A program made the translations under genes and the position numbers. From contig CALYQH010000034.1 of NCBI GenBank assembly GCA_945283395.1, forward strand, positions 1-9,057: a DNA stretch of 9,057 nt, in the 5' to 3' direction. Numbering within the stretch: position 1 is the first letter of the stretch; every line of letters begins with the position of its first letter. This DNA is from an uncultured Ventosimonas sp. (GTDB taxonomy: Bacteria; Pseudomonadota; Gammaproteobacteria; Pseudomonadales; Pseudomonadaceae). This document shows positions 1 to 6,312 of this stretch, one piece after another. The notes under the pieces were generated by a model. That model had not been told where the DNA came from. It saw only the letters and a program-made list of their open reading frames with translations, and searched no databases.

Positions 1-40
1 TGTTTTGTAAGGGTCTTAGAAGATTTATTGAATCTATATT

Positions 41-117
41 TGGTAGGCATAATTGGACTCGAACCAACGACCCCCACCATGTCAAGGTGATGCTCTAACC
101 AGCTGAGCTATATGCCT
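41..117 (-). tRNA. tRNA-Val (anticodon GAC)
   Basis: Read on the minus strand, this 77-nt stretch folds as a complete cloverleaf. The acceptor stem AGGCATA pairs perfectly with TATGCCT, followed by discriminator A and an encoded CCA end at 43-41. The D-arm begins GCTCAGCTGGTTAGAGC. The anticodon stem TCACC/GGTGG encloses the seven-base loop TTGACAT, giving anticodon GAC, which reads GUC/GUU valine codons. The T-arm has the GTTCGAGTCC core. The body closely resembles enterobacterial tRNA-Val(GAC). No clear terminator is visible in the 40 bases downstream (40-1), so the transcript may run on past the window edge. Confidence 0.96.
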
Positions 118-131
118 GTCTAGGGTAACAA

Positions 132-159
132 ATTGTAAACAGATAAGAAAAAGTGTCAA
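132..159 (-). promoter_or_regulatory. sigma70 promoter of tRNA-Val
   Basis: On the minus strand a perfect -35 box TTGACA (159-154) is followed by a 16-nt spacer and a -10 box TACAAT (137-132) that matches the consensus at five of six bases. Transcription would start near 125, about eight bases before the mature tRNA 5' end at 117. That is a typical short leader for a stable RNA gene. Confidence 0.8.
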
Positions 160-234
160 GTTTTTTATTAAAATTTCTAATAAGAGACTAAAATTTAATC
201 TAAAATAAGTCTTCTTGAACAAGAATAGTTATTA

Positions 235-240
235 TATAAT
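235..240 (+). promoter_or_regulatory. candidate -10 box for the GspE-type ATPase gene
   Basis: A perfect TATAAT lies at 235-240. The nearest -35-like string is TTGAAC at 215-220, but the spacer is only 14 nt; with a normal spacer only poor matches exist. If used, transcription would start near 247, inside the longest possible reading frame but ahead of the ATG at 271. It therefore favours the shorter start. In such AT-rich DNA a TATAAT can arise by chance. Confidence 0.35.
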
Positions 241-270
241 TTTATGCAAAAAGCAGGGTCATTAGGAATT

Positions 271-2043
271 ATGGCTATTCATTCTAAAAAAGTAGATAAA
301 ACCCTAACATTGAGCGATATTCTCAATCAACTTTATATTCAGCAAAGAATAACGCAACGTGCTAAAGAGTTATGTTTCATGACTCAAGGGGACACTCCTT
401 TAGCGCAACAAAATCCTTTAGAGGTGATTGCTAATCAAAGAATCGATGACTTAGCAAGACCTGGTAAAAAGTTAGATATTGAAACTTTGACTAAATGGTT
501 AGCTGACTGGGTTGGTCAACCTTACCGTCGAGTAGACCCTTTAAAAGTAGATGTAGCTTCAGTAACTGCTATTATGTCTTATGCTTTCGCTAAACGTAAT
601 CAGATCTTAGCGATAGAGGTAACACCAGAAAAGGTTATTATTGCGAGTATTCAGCCCTTAATCTTTGCATGGGAACAAAACTTACAACATATCTTAAAAT
701 GTCCTATCGAAAGGGTAATTATTAATCCTAGTGAATTACTTAGATTGACCAATGAATTTTATAATTTAAGTAGCTCAGTTACCGAAGCTTTTGGTGAGGA
801 ATTAGGAAATAATTTAGCTAACAATACTTTCGAGCAATTGGTTAGTCTAACTAGTAATAGTGATAATCCTAATGCCGATGATTCACACATCATTAAAATT
901 GTTGATTGGCTTTTTCAATATGCTTTTCAACAAAGAGCAAGTGATATTCACTTAGAGCCTAGACGGGATTTTTATTATGTTAGATTAAGAATAGATGGAG
1001 TTTTACATAATGTTTACCAGCTTCCTGTGCGTGTTGGTATAGCCGTAGTAAATAGGCTTAAAACATTAGGTCGAATGAATATCGCAGAAAAGCGTAGGCC
1101 GCAAGATGGTCGGGTAAAAACAGTAGCCCCAACAGGTGGTGAAGTAGAGTTACGGTTATCAACTTTACCCACCGCCTTTGGTGAAAAAATGGTAATGCGT
1201 ATTTTTGATCCTAATGTTTTATTAAGAGGTTTTACTGAGTTAGGCTTTTCCAATGACGATTTAAAACGTTGGAATGCAATGACTACGCAACCAAATGGTA
1301 TTATTTTAGTTACTGGGCCTACTGGTTCAGGTAAAACAACAACCCTCTACACTACTCTCAAACAGTTAGCCACCCCAGAAGTTAATGTTTGTACAATTGA
1401 AGATCCAATTGAAATGATTGAGGATTCTTTCAACCAAATGCAAGTTCAGCACAATATTGACTTGGACTTTGCTAGTGGAATTAGAACATTAATGAGACAA
1501 GATCCTGATATTATCATGATAGGAGAAATCCGCGATCTTGAAACAGCAGAAATGGCTATCCAAGCAGCTTTAACAGGGCATCTTGTATTGTCAACCGTCC
1601 ATACAAATGATGCTCCTAGCACTGTTACCCGTTTGTTAGACTTGGGGGTTCCTTATTATCTCATCAAGAGTACAGTTTTAGGTATAATGGCTCAACGGTT
1701 GGTTAGAACATTATGTCCTCACTGTAAAGAACCTAATGAAATAGACGAAAGTGTCTGGAGTGAATTAACAAAACCTTGGTCATCATCTGCTCCCAAACAT
1801 GCTATGAAGCCGATAGGCTGTCCCGAATGCCGTGAAACTGGTTATAAGGGACGTATAGGTCTATATGAAGTTATGTTATTTTCTAATGAAGTGAGAAAAT
1901 TAATTCAGCCAGAAACTAATGCAGATGAACTGCGCATTCAGGCTTATAAAGAAGGTATGCATAGTTTAAGATTATCTGGAGCACAAAAAATTGCTAAAGG
2001 GTTGACAACAGTAGAAGAAATATTGAGAGTTACGCCTCATTGA
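271..2043 (+). CDS. GspE/PulE/PilB-family type II secretion / type IV pilus assembly ATPase
   Basis: This is a cytoplasmic hexameric ATPase of the family that powers type II secretion or type IV pilus assembly, 590 aa from this start. An N-terminal regulatory region covers about residues 1-200. The second N-terminal domain carries ASDIHLEP (223-230). Walker A is GPTGSGKT (349-356), the Walker B region is DPDIIMIGEIRD (411-422), and the His box is TGHLVLSTVHTND (435-447). A CPHC/CPEC zinc-binding tetracysteine pair (482-485, 517-520) is typical of GspE/PilB and absent from PilT. The frame can be extended to an ATG at 244. I prefer 271 because AGGA lies just ahead of it (264-267, a short 3-nt spacer), the TATAAT at 235-240 would place the transcript start past 244, and only about 10 residues then precede the conserved N-terminal domain. 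No pilin, GspF/PilC or secretin gene is in the window, so it is an orphan here and its partner system is unknown. Confidence 0.93.
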   Translation: MAIHSKKVDKTLTLSDILNQLYIQQRITQRAKELCFMTQGDTPLAQQNPLEVIANQRIDDLARPGKKLDIETLTKWLADWVGQPYRRVDPLKVDVASVTAIMSYAFAKRNQILAIEVTPEKVIIASIQPLIFAWEQNLQHILKCPIERVIINPSELLRLTNEFYNLSSSVTEAFGEELGNNLANNTFEQLVSLTSNSDNPNADDSHIIKIVDWLFQYAFQQRASDIHLEPRRDFYYVRLRIDGVLHNVYQLPVRVGIAVVNRLKTLGRMNIAEKRRPQDGRVKTVAPTGGEVELRLSTLPTAFGEKMVMRIFDPNVLLRGFTELGFSNDDLKRWNAMTTQPNGIILVTGPTGSGKTTTLYTTLKQLATPEVNVCTIEDPIEMIEDSFNQMQVQHNIDLDFASGIRTLMRQDPDIIMIGEIRDLETAEMAIQAALTGHLVLSTVHTNDAPSTVTRLLDLGVPYYLIKSTVLGIMAQRLVRTLCPHCKEPNEIDESVWSELTKPWSSSAPKHAMKPIGCPECRETGYKGRIGLYEVMLFSNEVRKLIQPETNADELRIQAYKEGMHSLRLSGAQKIAKGLTTVEEILRVTPH

Positions 2044-2119
2044 TAAGTTAAATTTAATAAAAGTAAACTTCTCTTTAAAAAATTATTCTATTAAATGGCG
2101 CTATAGTCTAACAAACTGA

Positions 2120-2161
2120 AATAGTGAATATTATTACTATTCAAAATAGCATTATAATAGT
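2120..2161. repeat. dyad and repeated AATAGT elements, possible operator
   Basis: TGAATA (2125-2130) and TATTCA (2138-2143) form a perfect 6-bp dyad with a 7-nt centre. Overlapping it, AATAGT (2120-2125) faces its inverse ACTATT (2136-2141), and a third AATAGT sits at 2156-2161, partly over the candidate -10 box. The placement would suit a regulator of the HlyD operon. The elements are short and AT-only or nearly so, so chance is a real alternative. Confidence 0.2.
2131..2158 (+). promoter_or_regulatory. candidate promoter of the HlyD/ABC-2 operon
   Basis: A perfect TATAAT lies at 2153-2158, with the weak -35 candidate TTATTA (2131-2136) 16 nt upstream. Transcription would start near 2164, leaving a leader of about 45 nt before the ATG at 2209. 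The -35 match is only three of six, so the site might need an activator or might be fortuitous. Confidence 0.35.
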
Positions 2162-2208
2162 TAGCATAGCTTTTTTTATTATTATCTAAGTGTCAAACTT
2201 TTATCATT

Positions 2209-3189
2209 ATGAATGTAAAACTAGTAGTTACCCTAGCTTTTATGGTTATTATTATCGCCCTAGCTATTCTTTTTAGAGCTCATAACCAAAATATTATCTT
2301 ACAAGGTGAAGTAGACGCACCACAAGTAATTGTTGTATCTAAAGCCAAAGGGCGTGTAATAGAACGCTATGTTGAGCGAGGAGATGATGTTAAAGCTGGT
2401 GATCTGTTAATTAAATTAGAGGCACCTGAACTTATTGCCCAACTAAAATCTGCCGAAGCAGCCAGAGATATTGCGAAAGCCCGTTTTCAAGAATCAATGA
2501 ATGGCACTAGAGAAGAAAATATTCGTAGTTCCAAAGCGGATTTATTAAAAGCACAGGCAAGTTACGCCAATGCTGTAAGCACTTATAATAGAAATAAACA
2601 ATTAGCTGCCAAGGGATATTTAGCTGACCTAGCTTTAGAAACTTATCAAAAGGATAGAGATACAGCAGCTGAGACTGTTAGAGCGGCTAGAGCAAATATG
2701 GATTTAGCACTACATGGTGACAGGGTAGAACAAAGGGAACAATTTTCTGCACAACTCAGGGAGACAAAACATAATCTAGCTGAAATTAAAGCCGTTACTG
2801 ATGATCTCAATGTCGTTTCACCTGTAGATGGAGAAATAGGCCCTATTCCAGCAGAAGTAGGTGAATTACTAAACGCTTCAAGCCCCCTTATGACGGTAAT
2901 TCGTATATCGCAGGCTTATTTTGTTTTTTATTTGCGAGAAGATATTCTAGCCAATATAAAAAAAGGTGACATTATAGAAGTATCAGTACCTGCAATAAAA
3001 GCTGTAGATGATAAAAAAATAAAAGCTCGCGTAGGTTATATTGCTCCTTTAGGGGACTTTGCAACAAAACGTGCCACCCGAGCAACTGGCGATTTTGATC
3101 TAAAAACCTTTGAAGTACGCCTTTATTTAGAAAAACCAGTCGCCAATTTAAGAATTGGAATGAGCGTATTATGGGATTGGCAAAAATAA
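2209..3189 (+). CDS. HlyD-family periplasmic adaptor (membrane fusion protein)
   Basis: This 326-aa inner-membrane-anchored adaptor would link an inner-membrane exporter to an outer-membrane TolC-type channel. Residues 4-23 form one N-terminal transmembrane anchor. The first half of a barrel-sandwich (lipoyl-like) domain follows at about 38-75, including ERGDDVKAGDLLIKLEAPEL. A long Ala/Glu/Lys/Arg-rich segment (about 76-198) should form the alpha-helical hairpin. The second lipoyl half is at about 200-232 (VVSPVDGEIGPI), and a beta-barrel or membrane-proximal domain runs to the end. Order and length fit the YbhG/YhiI/EmrA-like group. No good Shine-Dalgarno sequence precedes the ATG. The gene overlaps the next one by 19 nt, so adaptor and permease are probably translated together. 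The substrate cannot be told from sequence. Confidence 0.9.
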   Translation: MNVKLVVTLAFMVIIIALAILFRAHNQNIILQGEVDAPQVIVVSKAKGRVIERYVERGDDVKAGDLLIKLEAPELIAQLKSAEAARDIAKARFQESMNGTREENIRSSKADLLKAQASYANAVSTYNRNKQLAAKGYLADLALETYQKDRDTAAETVRAARANMDLALHGDRVEQREQFSAQLRETKHNLAEIKAVTDDLNVVSPVDGEIGPIPAEVGELLNASSPLMTVIRISQAYFVFYLREDILANIKKGDIIEVSVPAIKAVDDKKIKARVGYIAPLGDFATKRATRATGDFDLKTFEVRLYLEKPVANLRIGMSVLWDWQK

Positions 3190-4319
3190 AGTCTTATTGG
3201 CGATGTTTTTATCGTTCTTTTCATTATGAAGTTAACGCATCATCTAAAAGCTTTGTTGTCCACTGGTTTACTTGGATTTTTCCTATCATCCTTTTTGCTC
3301 TATTAGCAGGCTTATTTGCTCAAAATACTCTGCTTAATCTTCCTATTGCAGCAGTAGATAATGATAATAGTCCATTATCTCGGCAACTTATAAGAGAATT
3401 CAATGCTACTGCTCACGCCAAAGTAACACTTTATAGGCATGGACTTGATAGTGCCTTAAGAGATTTAGAACAATCCAATATCTATTCGATTCTCTATATA
3501 CCAGTAAATTTTGAAAAAGATGTACTAGCTAGAAAACAGCCCACACCAAGGCTTTATTATAATGCGTTATTCTATAGTAGTGGTTATTTTTCAACACAAG
3601 ATTATCCCGCTCTTATTGCCTCACTAAATACCAGTTATAGCAACATAGCCAAAGCCAGCTATGGCATAACTATACCTAAACTAACTAATGCAAGCGTTGT
3701 CTATAATAGTCTATTTAATGCTACCTCTAACTATTCGTATTATCAACAATTTGCCGCTACCATTCATATCTTACAAATGTTCATTGTTTCTAGTATGATC
3801 TATATATTAAGTCATAAAAAAGAATTACTAGTTGCCCGTCCATTTAGTATTTATCTGTTAGGCAAATTAGCTCCTTATACACTTACTTACACTGCTATCC
3901 TCATGTTCTCTTTAGCCGGCCTTATATTTTTCTCGGGAGCACATGTGGTAGGTAATCCAATCTATATGCTAATCATTGCAGTATTTTATATTATGGCTGC
4001 CCAAGGGATAGGCATCCTACTTTTTACTTTTACTAAATCGGCATTAACTGCTTATAGTTTGATTAGCTTATTCGTTGCTTCTGCTTTATCTTACTCGGGT
4101 CTAACTATTCCTGAACTTTCTATGCCATTACCCGCTCAAGTTATTGCTAATCTACAACCGTTAACTCATGCTCTTTATGCTATGTTTGATGTTTTTTTAA
4201 GAGACGTAAAACCGCTTGCCTTATTAAAAGTTTGTCTCATTTTGAGCATCTATCCTATAGTAGTAACTCTATTGGTAAGAAATAGACTGCAACGCCGCTT
4301 ACATTTAGAGGAAAACTAA
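3171..4319 (+). CDS. ABC-2-type transporter permease (first of a pair)
   Basis: This 382-aa inner-membrane protein has the layout of the YbhS/YbhR/YhhJ type of ABC-2 permease. One transmembrane helix lies near the N terminus (about 31-50). A periplasmic domain follows (about 51-190), opening with LPIAAVDNDNSPLSRQL, the stretch typical of these proteins. Five helices follow at about 195-214, 234-256, 264-287, 293-311 and 349-369, and the C-terminal tail is basic. The motif LQPLTHALYAM before the last helix matches the PLTY/H-type signature usual there. The start overlaps the end of the HlyD gene, and the next permease begins 3 nt after its stop. The protein has no Walker motifs, and no ATP-binding subunit is encoded beside it. 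It would be expected to pair with the following permease, to which it is related. Confidence 0.88.
   Translation: MGLAKIKSYWRCFYRSFHYEVNASSKSFVVHWFTWIFPIILFALLAGLFAQNTLLNLPIAAVDNDNSPLSRQLIREFNATAHAKVTLYRHGLDSALRDLEQSNIYSILYIPVNFEKDVLARKQPTPRLYYNALFYSSGYFSTQDYPALIASLNTSYSNIAKASYGITIPKLTNASVVYNSLFNATSNYSYYQQFAATIHILQMFIVSSMIYILSHKKELLVARPFSIYLLGKLAPYTLTYTAILMFSLAGLIFFSGAHVVGNPIYMLIIAVFYIMAAQGIGILLFTFTKSALTAYSLISLFVASALSYSGLTIPELSMPLPAQVIANLQPLTHALYAMFDVFLRDVKPLALLKVCLILSIYPIVVTLLVRNRLQRRLHLEEN
4307..4312 (+). promoter_or_regulatory. ribosome binding site of the second permease gene
   Basis: AGAGGA lies 9 nt before the ATG at 4322, inside the last codons of the first permease gene. It supports this start and shows that the downstream gene, although interrupted later, still has an intact translation start. 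Confidence 0.6.
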
Positions 4320-4321
4320 AT

Positions 4322-5095
4322 ATGTCGCAGAGCTTCCAAGAATATTTAAAAACTGCTAAAAATACCTTATTAAGACTACTTAAGACTCCTATGTGGATGA
4401 TGTTGTTAGTTTCTCTTTGTTTAACCAGTTTAGTATTTGGTCATCAAACAGTATGGGATTTACCCGTTGCTGTTATAGATTTAGATCGTGGACTTGCTAG
4501 CCACTTCATTACAAGACAAATCAATGCGTCGCCGAAAATGCAAACTATTAACTCTGATAATCTTGACCAAGCGCGTGAGGATCTACACTGGCGTAAATTG
4601 TTTGCTGTTATAGTTATTCCTAAAGACTTTGAGAAACACTTTCTACGAGGAGATACAACAACAATTTCTGTTTATGGTGATGCCACTAGTCGCCTTGCAA
4701 ATGGACAAATACAACAAGCTATCACAACTATTTACCAAGAGTTATCAACTCAATATAATCAGCAACTACTTTTTACTCAAGGGTATGCACCGAGTCAGGC
4801 ACAAGTAGTTCTTAATCCTATGAATGACAACTTAACTGATCTTTATAACCCTGGTATTAACTTTGCAGCTATCATTTTACCGGGCTTAGTCATTATGATG
4901 TTACAACAGTCCATGCTGATGGCCAGTACTCGGAGCAGTATTGCCCTTTATATTGCCCATAATGGCAAAACTCCTTTGCATATCCATCTTGGTGCTATGA
5001 CAGGGTTAATTCCTATTTGGCTATTTCTTGCTGTGGTACTTTTTGTTTTCTGGCCTGCGGTTATGGGGTTCAGGCAAACTGACCCTATTCTATAA
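4322..5095 (+). CDS. N-terminal fragment of the second ABC-2 permease
   Basis: This is the 257-aa product expected if translation ends at the TAA. It keeps the first helix, the whole periplasmic domain (about 41-178) and two further helices (about 181-201 and 224-250). It lacks the last three helices and would not be expected to form a working channel alone. It is the 5' part of the pseudogene entry and is listed because automatic annotation may report it as a separate gene. Confidence 0.5.
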   Translation: MSQSFQEYLKTAKNTLLRLLKTPMWMMLLVSLCLTSLVFGHQTVWDLPVAVIDLDRGLASHFITRQINASPKMQTINSDNLDQAREDLHWRKLFAVIVIPKDFEKHFLRGDTTTISVYGDATSRLANGQIQQAITTIYQELSTQYNQQLLFTQGYAPSQAQVVLNPMNDNLTDLYNPGINFAAIILPGLVIMMLQQSMLMASTRSSIALYIAHNGKTPLHIHLGAMTGLIPIWLFLAVVLFVFWPAVMGFRQTDPIL

Positions 5096-5101
5096 CTTTT
5101 A

Positions 5102-5467
5102 GTGCTGACTATACCTTTTTTATTAGCTACCATGGCGATGGGCACATTTATTATGCAATGTCTACGTAGTGTCGAACTAGTTTATTTAACCCTTACTTTT
5201 ATACCCATGCCTGTTTTCTATTTTTCTGGAGCTATTTGGCCTGCTAGCTCTATGCCTCCTATTATATGGTTTATATCTCGTTTACTTCCCTCTACATGGG
5301 CAACTAAAATGCTAGCTGGTACTAACCAATTAGGTTTACCTATATGGGATGTATGGTCAGATCTGCTTATGTTAGTAGTGTTAACTATATTCTATACTAT
5401 GCTAGCTTTCATAGTAGGCTGGATGCGAGATTATGGTTGGTCTCGTATTTCTTGGCGAAAAGCATAA
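5102..5467 (+). CDS. C-terminal fragment of the second ABC-2 permease
   Basis: This is the 121-residue remainder in the same frame, beginning at a GTG that lies 6 nt after the TAA. It contains three hydrophobic helices: one at the start (IPFLLATMAMGTFIM), one around FIPMPVFYFSGAIWP, and one near the end (LLMLVVLTIFYTMLAFIVGWM). The FYFSGAIWP and PSTWATKM stretches are the typical C-terminal part of ABC-2 permeases. No Shine-Dalgarno sequence precedes the GTG. Separate translation would depend on reinitiation after the nearby stop, which I consider unlikely. Confidence 0.35.
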   Translation: MLTIPFLLATMAMGTFIMQCLRSVELVYLTLTFIPMPVFYFSGAIWPASSMPPIIWFISRLLPSTWATKMLAGTNQLGLPIWDVWSDLLMLVVLTIFYTMLAFIVGWMRDYGWSRISWRKA

Positions 5468-5482
5468 TGATTATGAAAAGTA

Positions 5483-5512
5483 TTGGATGATTAAGAAGCT
5501 AACGTTTAGAAT
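5483..5512 (+). promoter_or_regulatory. candidate promoter of the ubiE operon
   Basis: In the 71-bp gap before ubiE, TAGAAT (5507-5512; five of six consensus bases) lies 18 nt after TTGGAT (5483-5488; three of six). Transcription would start near 5519, leaving about 20 nt of leader that still includes the Shine-Dalgarno sequence. No terminator separates it from the permease gene, so read-through from upstream is also possible. Confidence 0.4.
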
Positions 5513-5525
5513 GTTATCTACTATC

Positions 5526-5533
5526 AAAGAGGA
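5526..5533 (+). promoter_or_regulatory. ribosome binding site of ubiE
   Basis: AAAGAGGA ends 5 nt before the ATG at 5539. It is among the best Shine-Dalgarno sequences in the window and fixes the ubiE start. Confidence 0.75.
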
Positions 5534-5538
5534 TTACT

Positions 5539-6312
5539 ATGACAAACTCTACAGACAAACAGCAACAATCTGAACAAATGACTCATTTCGGTTACCAAAG
5601 CATACCGGAAAGCCAAAAGTCAAAAAAAGTAGCTGAAGTATTCCACTCAGTGGCAACTAAATATGACATCATGAATGATTTGATGTCAGGTGGAATACAT
5701 CGTTTGTGGAAGCGTTTCACCATTGAACTGTCAGGAGTAAGATCAGGCAATAAGGTACTAGATATAGCTGGAGGTACTGGTGATTTAACAAGACAATTCT
5801 CAAAATTAGTGGGTTCGACTGGCGAAGTAGTTTTGGCTGATATTAATTCTTCAATGTTGAGTGTAGGCCGAGATAAATTAACTGATAAAGGGTGCATTTA
5901 TAATGTTCGTTTTGTACAAGCTGATGCTGAGAACTTACCTTTTGCTGATGAAACCTTTGATTGCGTTACTATTGCTTTTGGATTACGCAATGTCACACAT
6001 AAAGACCAAGCATTATCATCTATTTTTAGAGTCTTAAAATCAGGCGGTAGATTATTAGTTTTAGAGTTTTCCAAACCTACTAATCAGCTTTTTTCGAAAG
6101 TCTATGATAGCTACTCTTTTGCTTTTTTACCTCTTATGGGTAAACTAATAGCCAATGACTCAGAAAGTTATAAATATTTAGCTGAATCGATTCGCATGCA
6201 TCCAGACCAAGAAACATTAAAAGCTATGATGCAAACAGTTGGCTTTCATCCTGTCACTTATCATAATATGACTGGAGGTATTGTGGCTCTTCATAAAGGA
6301 ATTAAACCTTAA
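5539..6312 (+). CDS. ubiE: ubiquinone/menaquinone biosynthesis C-methyltransferase UbiE
   Basis: UbiE is an S-adenosylmethionine-dependent enzyme that C-methylates the quinol ring in ubiquinone synthesis and, in organisms that make it, demethylmenaquinol. The protein is 257 aa, the usual length. It shows THFGYQ and the family segment [26 protein letters not shown] near the N terminus. SAM-binding motif I is DIAGGTGD (75-82), followed by ADINSSML and [10 protein letters not shown], then the IAFGLRNV stretch and VLEFSKP. The C terminus [15 protein letters not shown] is the characteristic UbiE ending. It heads the block with ubiJ and ubiB, and its TAA stop overlaps the ubiJ ATG by one base. In Pseudomonas the genes upstream of ubiE are pha genes; here an efflux operon lies upstream. 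Identification is firm. Confidence 0.97.
   Translation: MTNSTDKQQQSEQMTHFGYQSIPESQKSKKVAEVFHSVATKYDIMNDLMSGGIHRLWKRFTIELSGVRSGNKVLDIAGGTGDLTRQFSKLVGSTGEVVLADINSSMLSVGRDKLTDKGCIYNVRFVQADAENLPFADETFDCVTIAFGLRNVTHKDQALSSIFRVLKSGGRLLVLEFSKPTNQLFSKVYDSYSFAFLPLMGKLIANDSESYKYLAESIRMHPDQETLKAMMQTVGFHPVTYHNMTGGIVALHKGIKP

Larger units (their letters stand above)
2044..2208. other. AT-rich intergenic region, no gene
   Basis: This 165-bp gap separates the ATPase gene from the efflux operon. I see no open reading frame, no RNA gene and no GC-rich hairpin with a T-run that would serve as an intrinsic terminator. It holds a possible promoter (TATAAT at 2153-2158) and a small cluster of AATAGT/ACTATT elements, both listed separately. 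Confidence 0.6.
4322..5467 (+). pseudogene. ABC-2-type transporter permease (second of a pair), interrupted by an in-frame TAA
   Basis: Read through, this frame encodes a 381-codon ABC-2 permease of almost exactly the length of its upstream neighbour (382 aa). It has the same layout: an N-terminal helix (about 24-40), a periplasmic domain opening LPVAVIDLDRGLASHFI, and five C-terminal helices. Codon 258 (5093-5095) is TAA. The frame continues unchanged on both sides (DPIL-stop-LLVLTIPFLLA), so this is a single nonsense codon and not a frameshift. The stop falls at the start of the fourth helix, within a hydrophobic run where Leu is common; one T-to-A change in a TTA codon would explain it, though the original codon is a guess. 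The rest of the coding sequence looks intact, which suggests a recent mutation, a base-calling error, or, less likely, readthrough. As written, the protein loses three of six helices. Confidence 0.8.

Noticed and set aside
13..40. Possible terminator after the tRNA on the minus strand (AGATT/AATCT hairpin)
   Set aside because: The stem has only five mostly A-T pairs and no following T-run; it is too weak to call.
1014..1253. 79-codon minus-strand open frame
   Set aside because: It lies wholly inside the ATPase gene, shows no recognisable family and has no promoter or ribosome site; it is a shadow of the real gene.
2188..2196. AAGTGTCAA, also present at 151-159, giving a TTGACA on the minus strand
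   Set aside because: At 132-159 it is part of a real tRNA promoter, but here no -10 box lies at a proper distance (AAAGCT or AAAAGC at 16-17 nt), so the match looks accidental.
5093..5101. Programmed stop-codon readthrough in the second permease
   Set aside because: The codon is TAA followed by CTT, not one of the known leaky contexts, and no downstream structure stands out. Simple nonsense mutation or sequencing error is the better explanation.
4948..5145. 65-codon minus-strand open frame across the TAA of the second permease
   Set aside because: It is antisense to clear ABC-2 coding sequence and resembles no known protein. It does not explain the interruption.
5463..5475. CATAAT-G-ATTATG inverted repeat at the end of the permease frame
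   Set aside because: The one-base centre cannot form a hairpin loop, there is no T-run, and it is AT-only, so it is neither a terminator nor a convincing operator.
5592..5897. 101-codon minus-strand open frame
   Set aside because: It lies entirely antisense to ubiE with no independent support.
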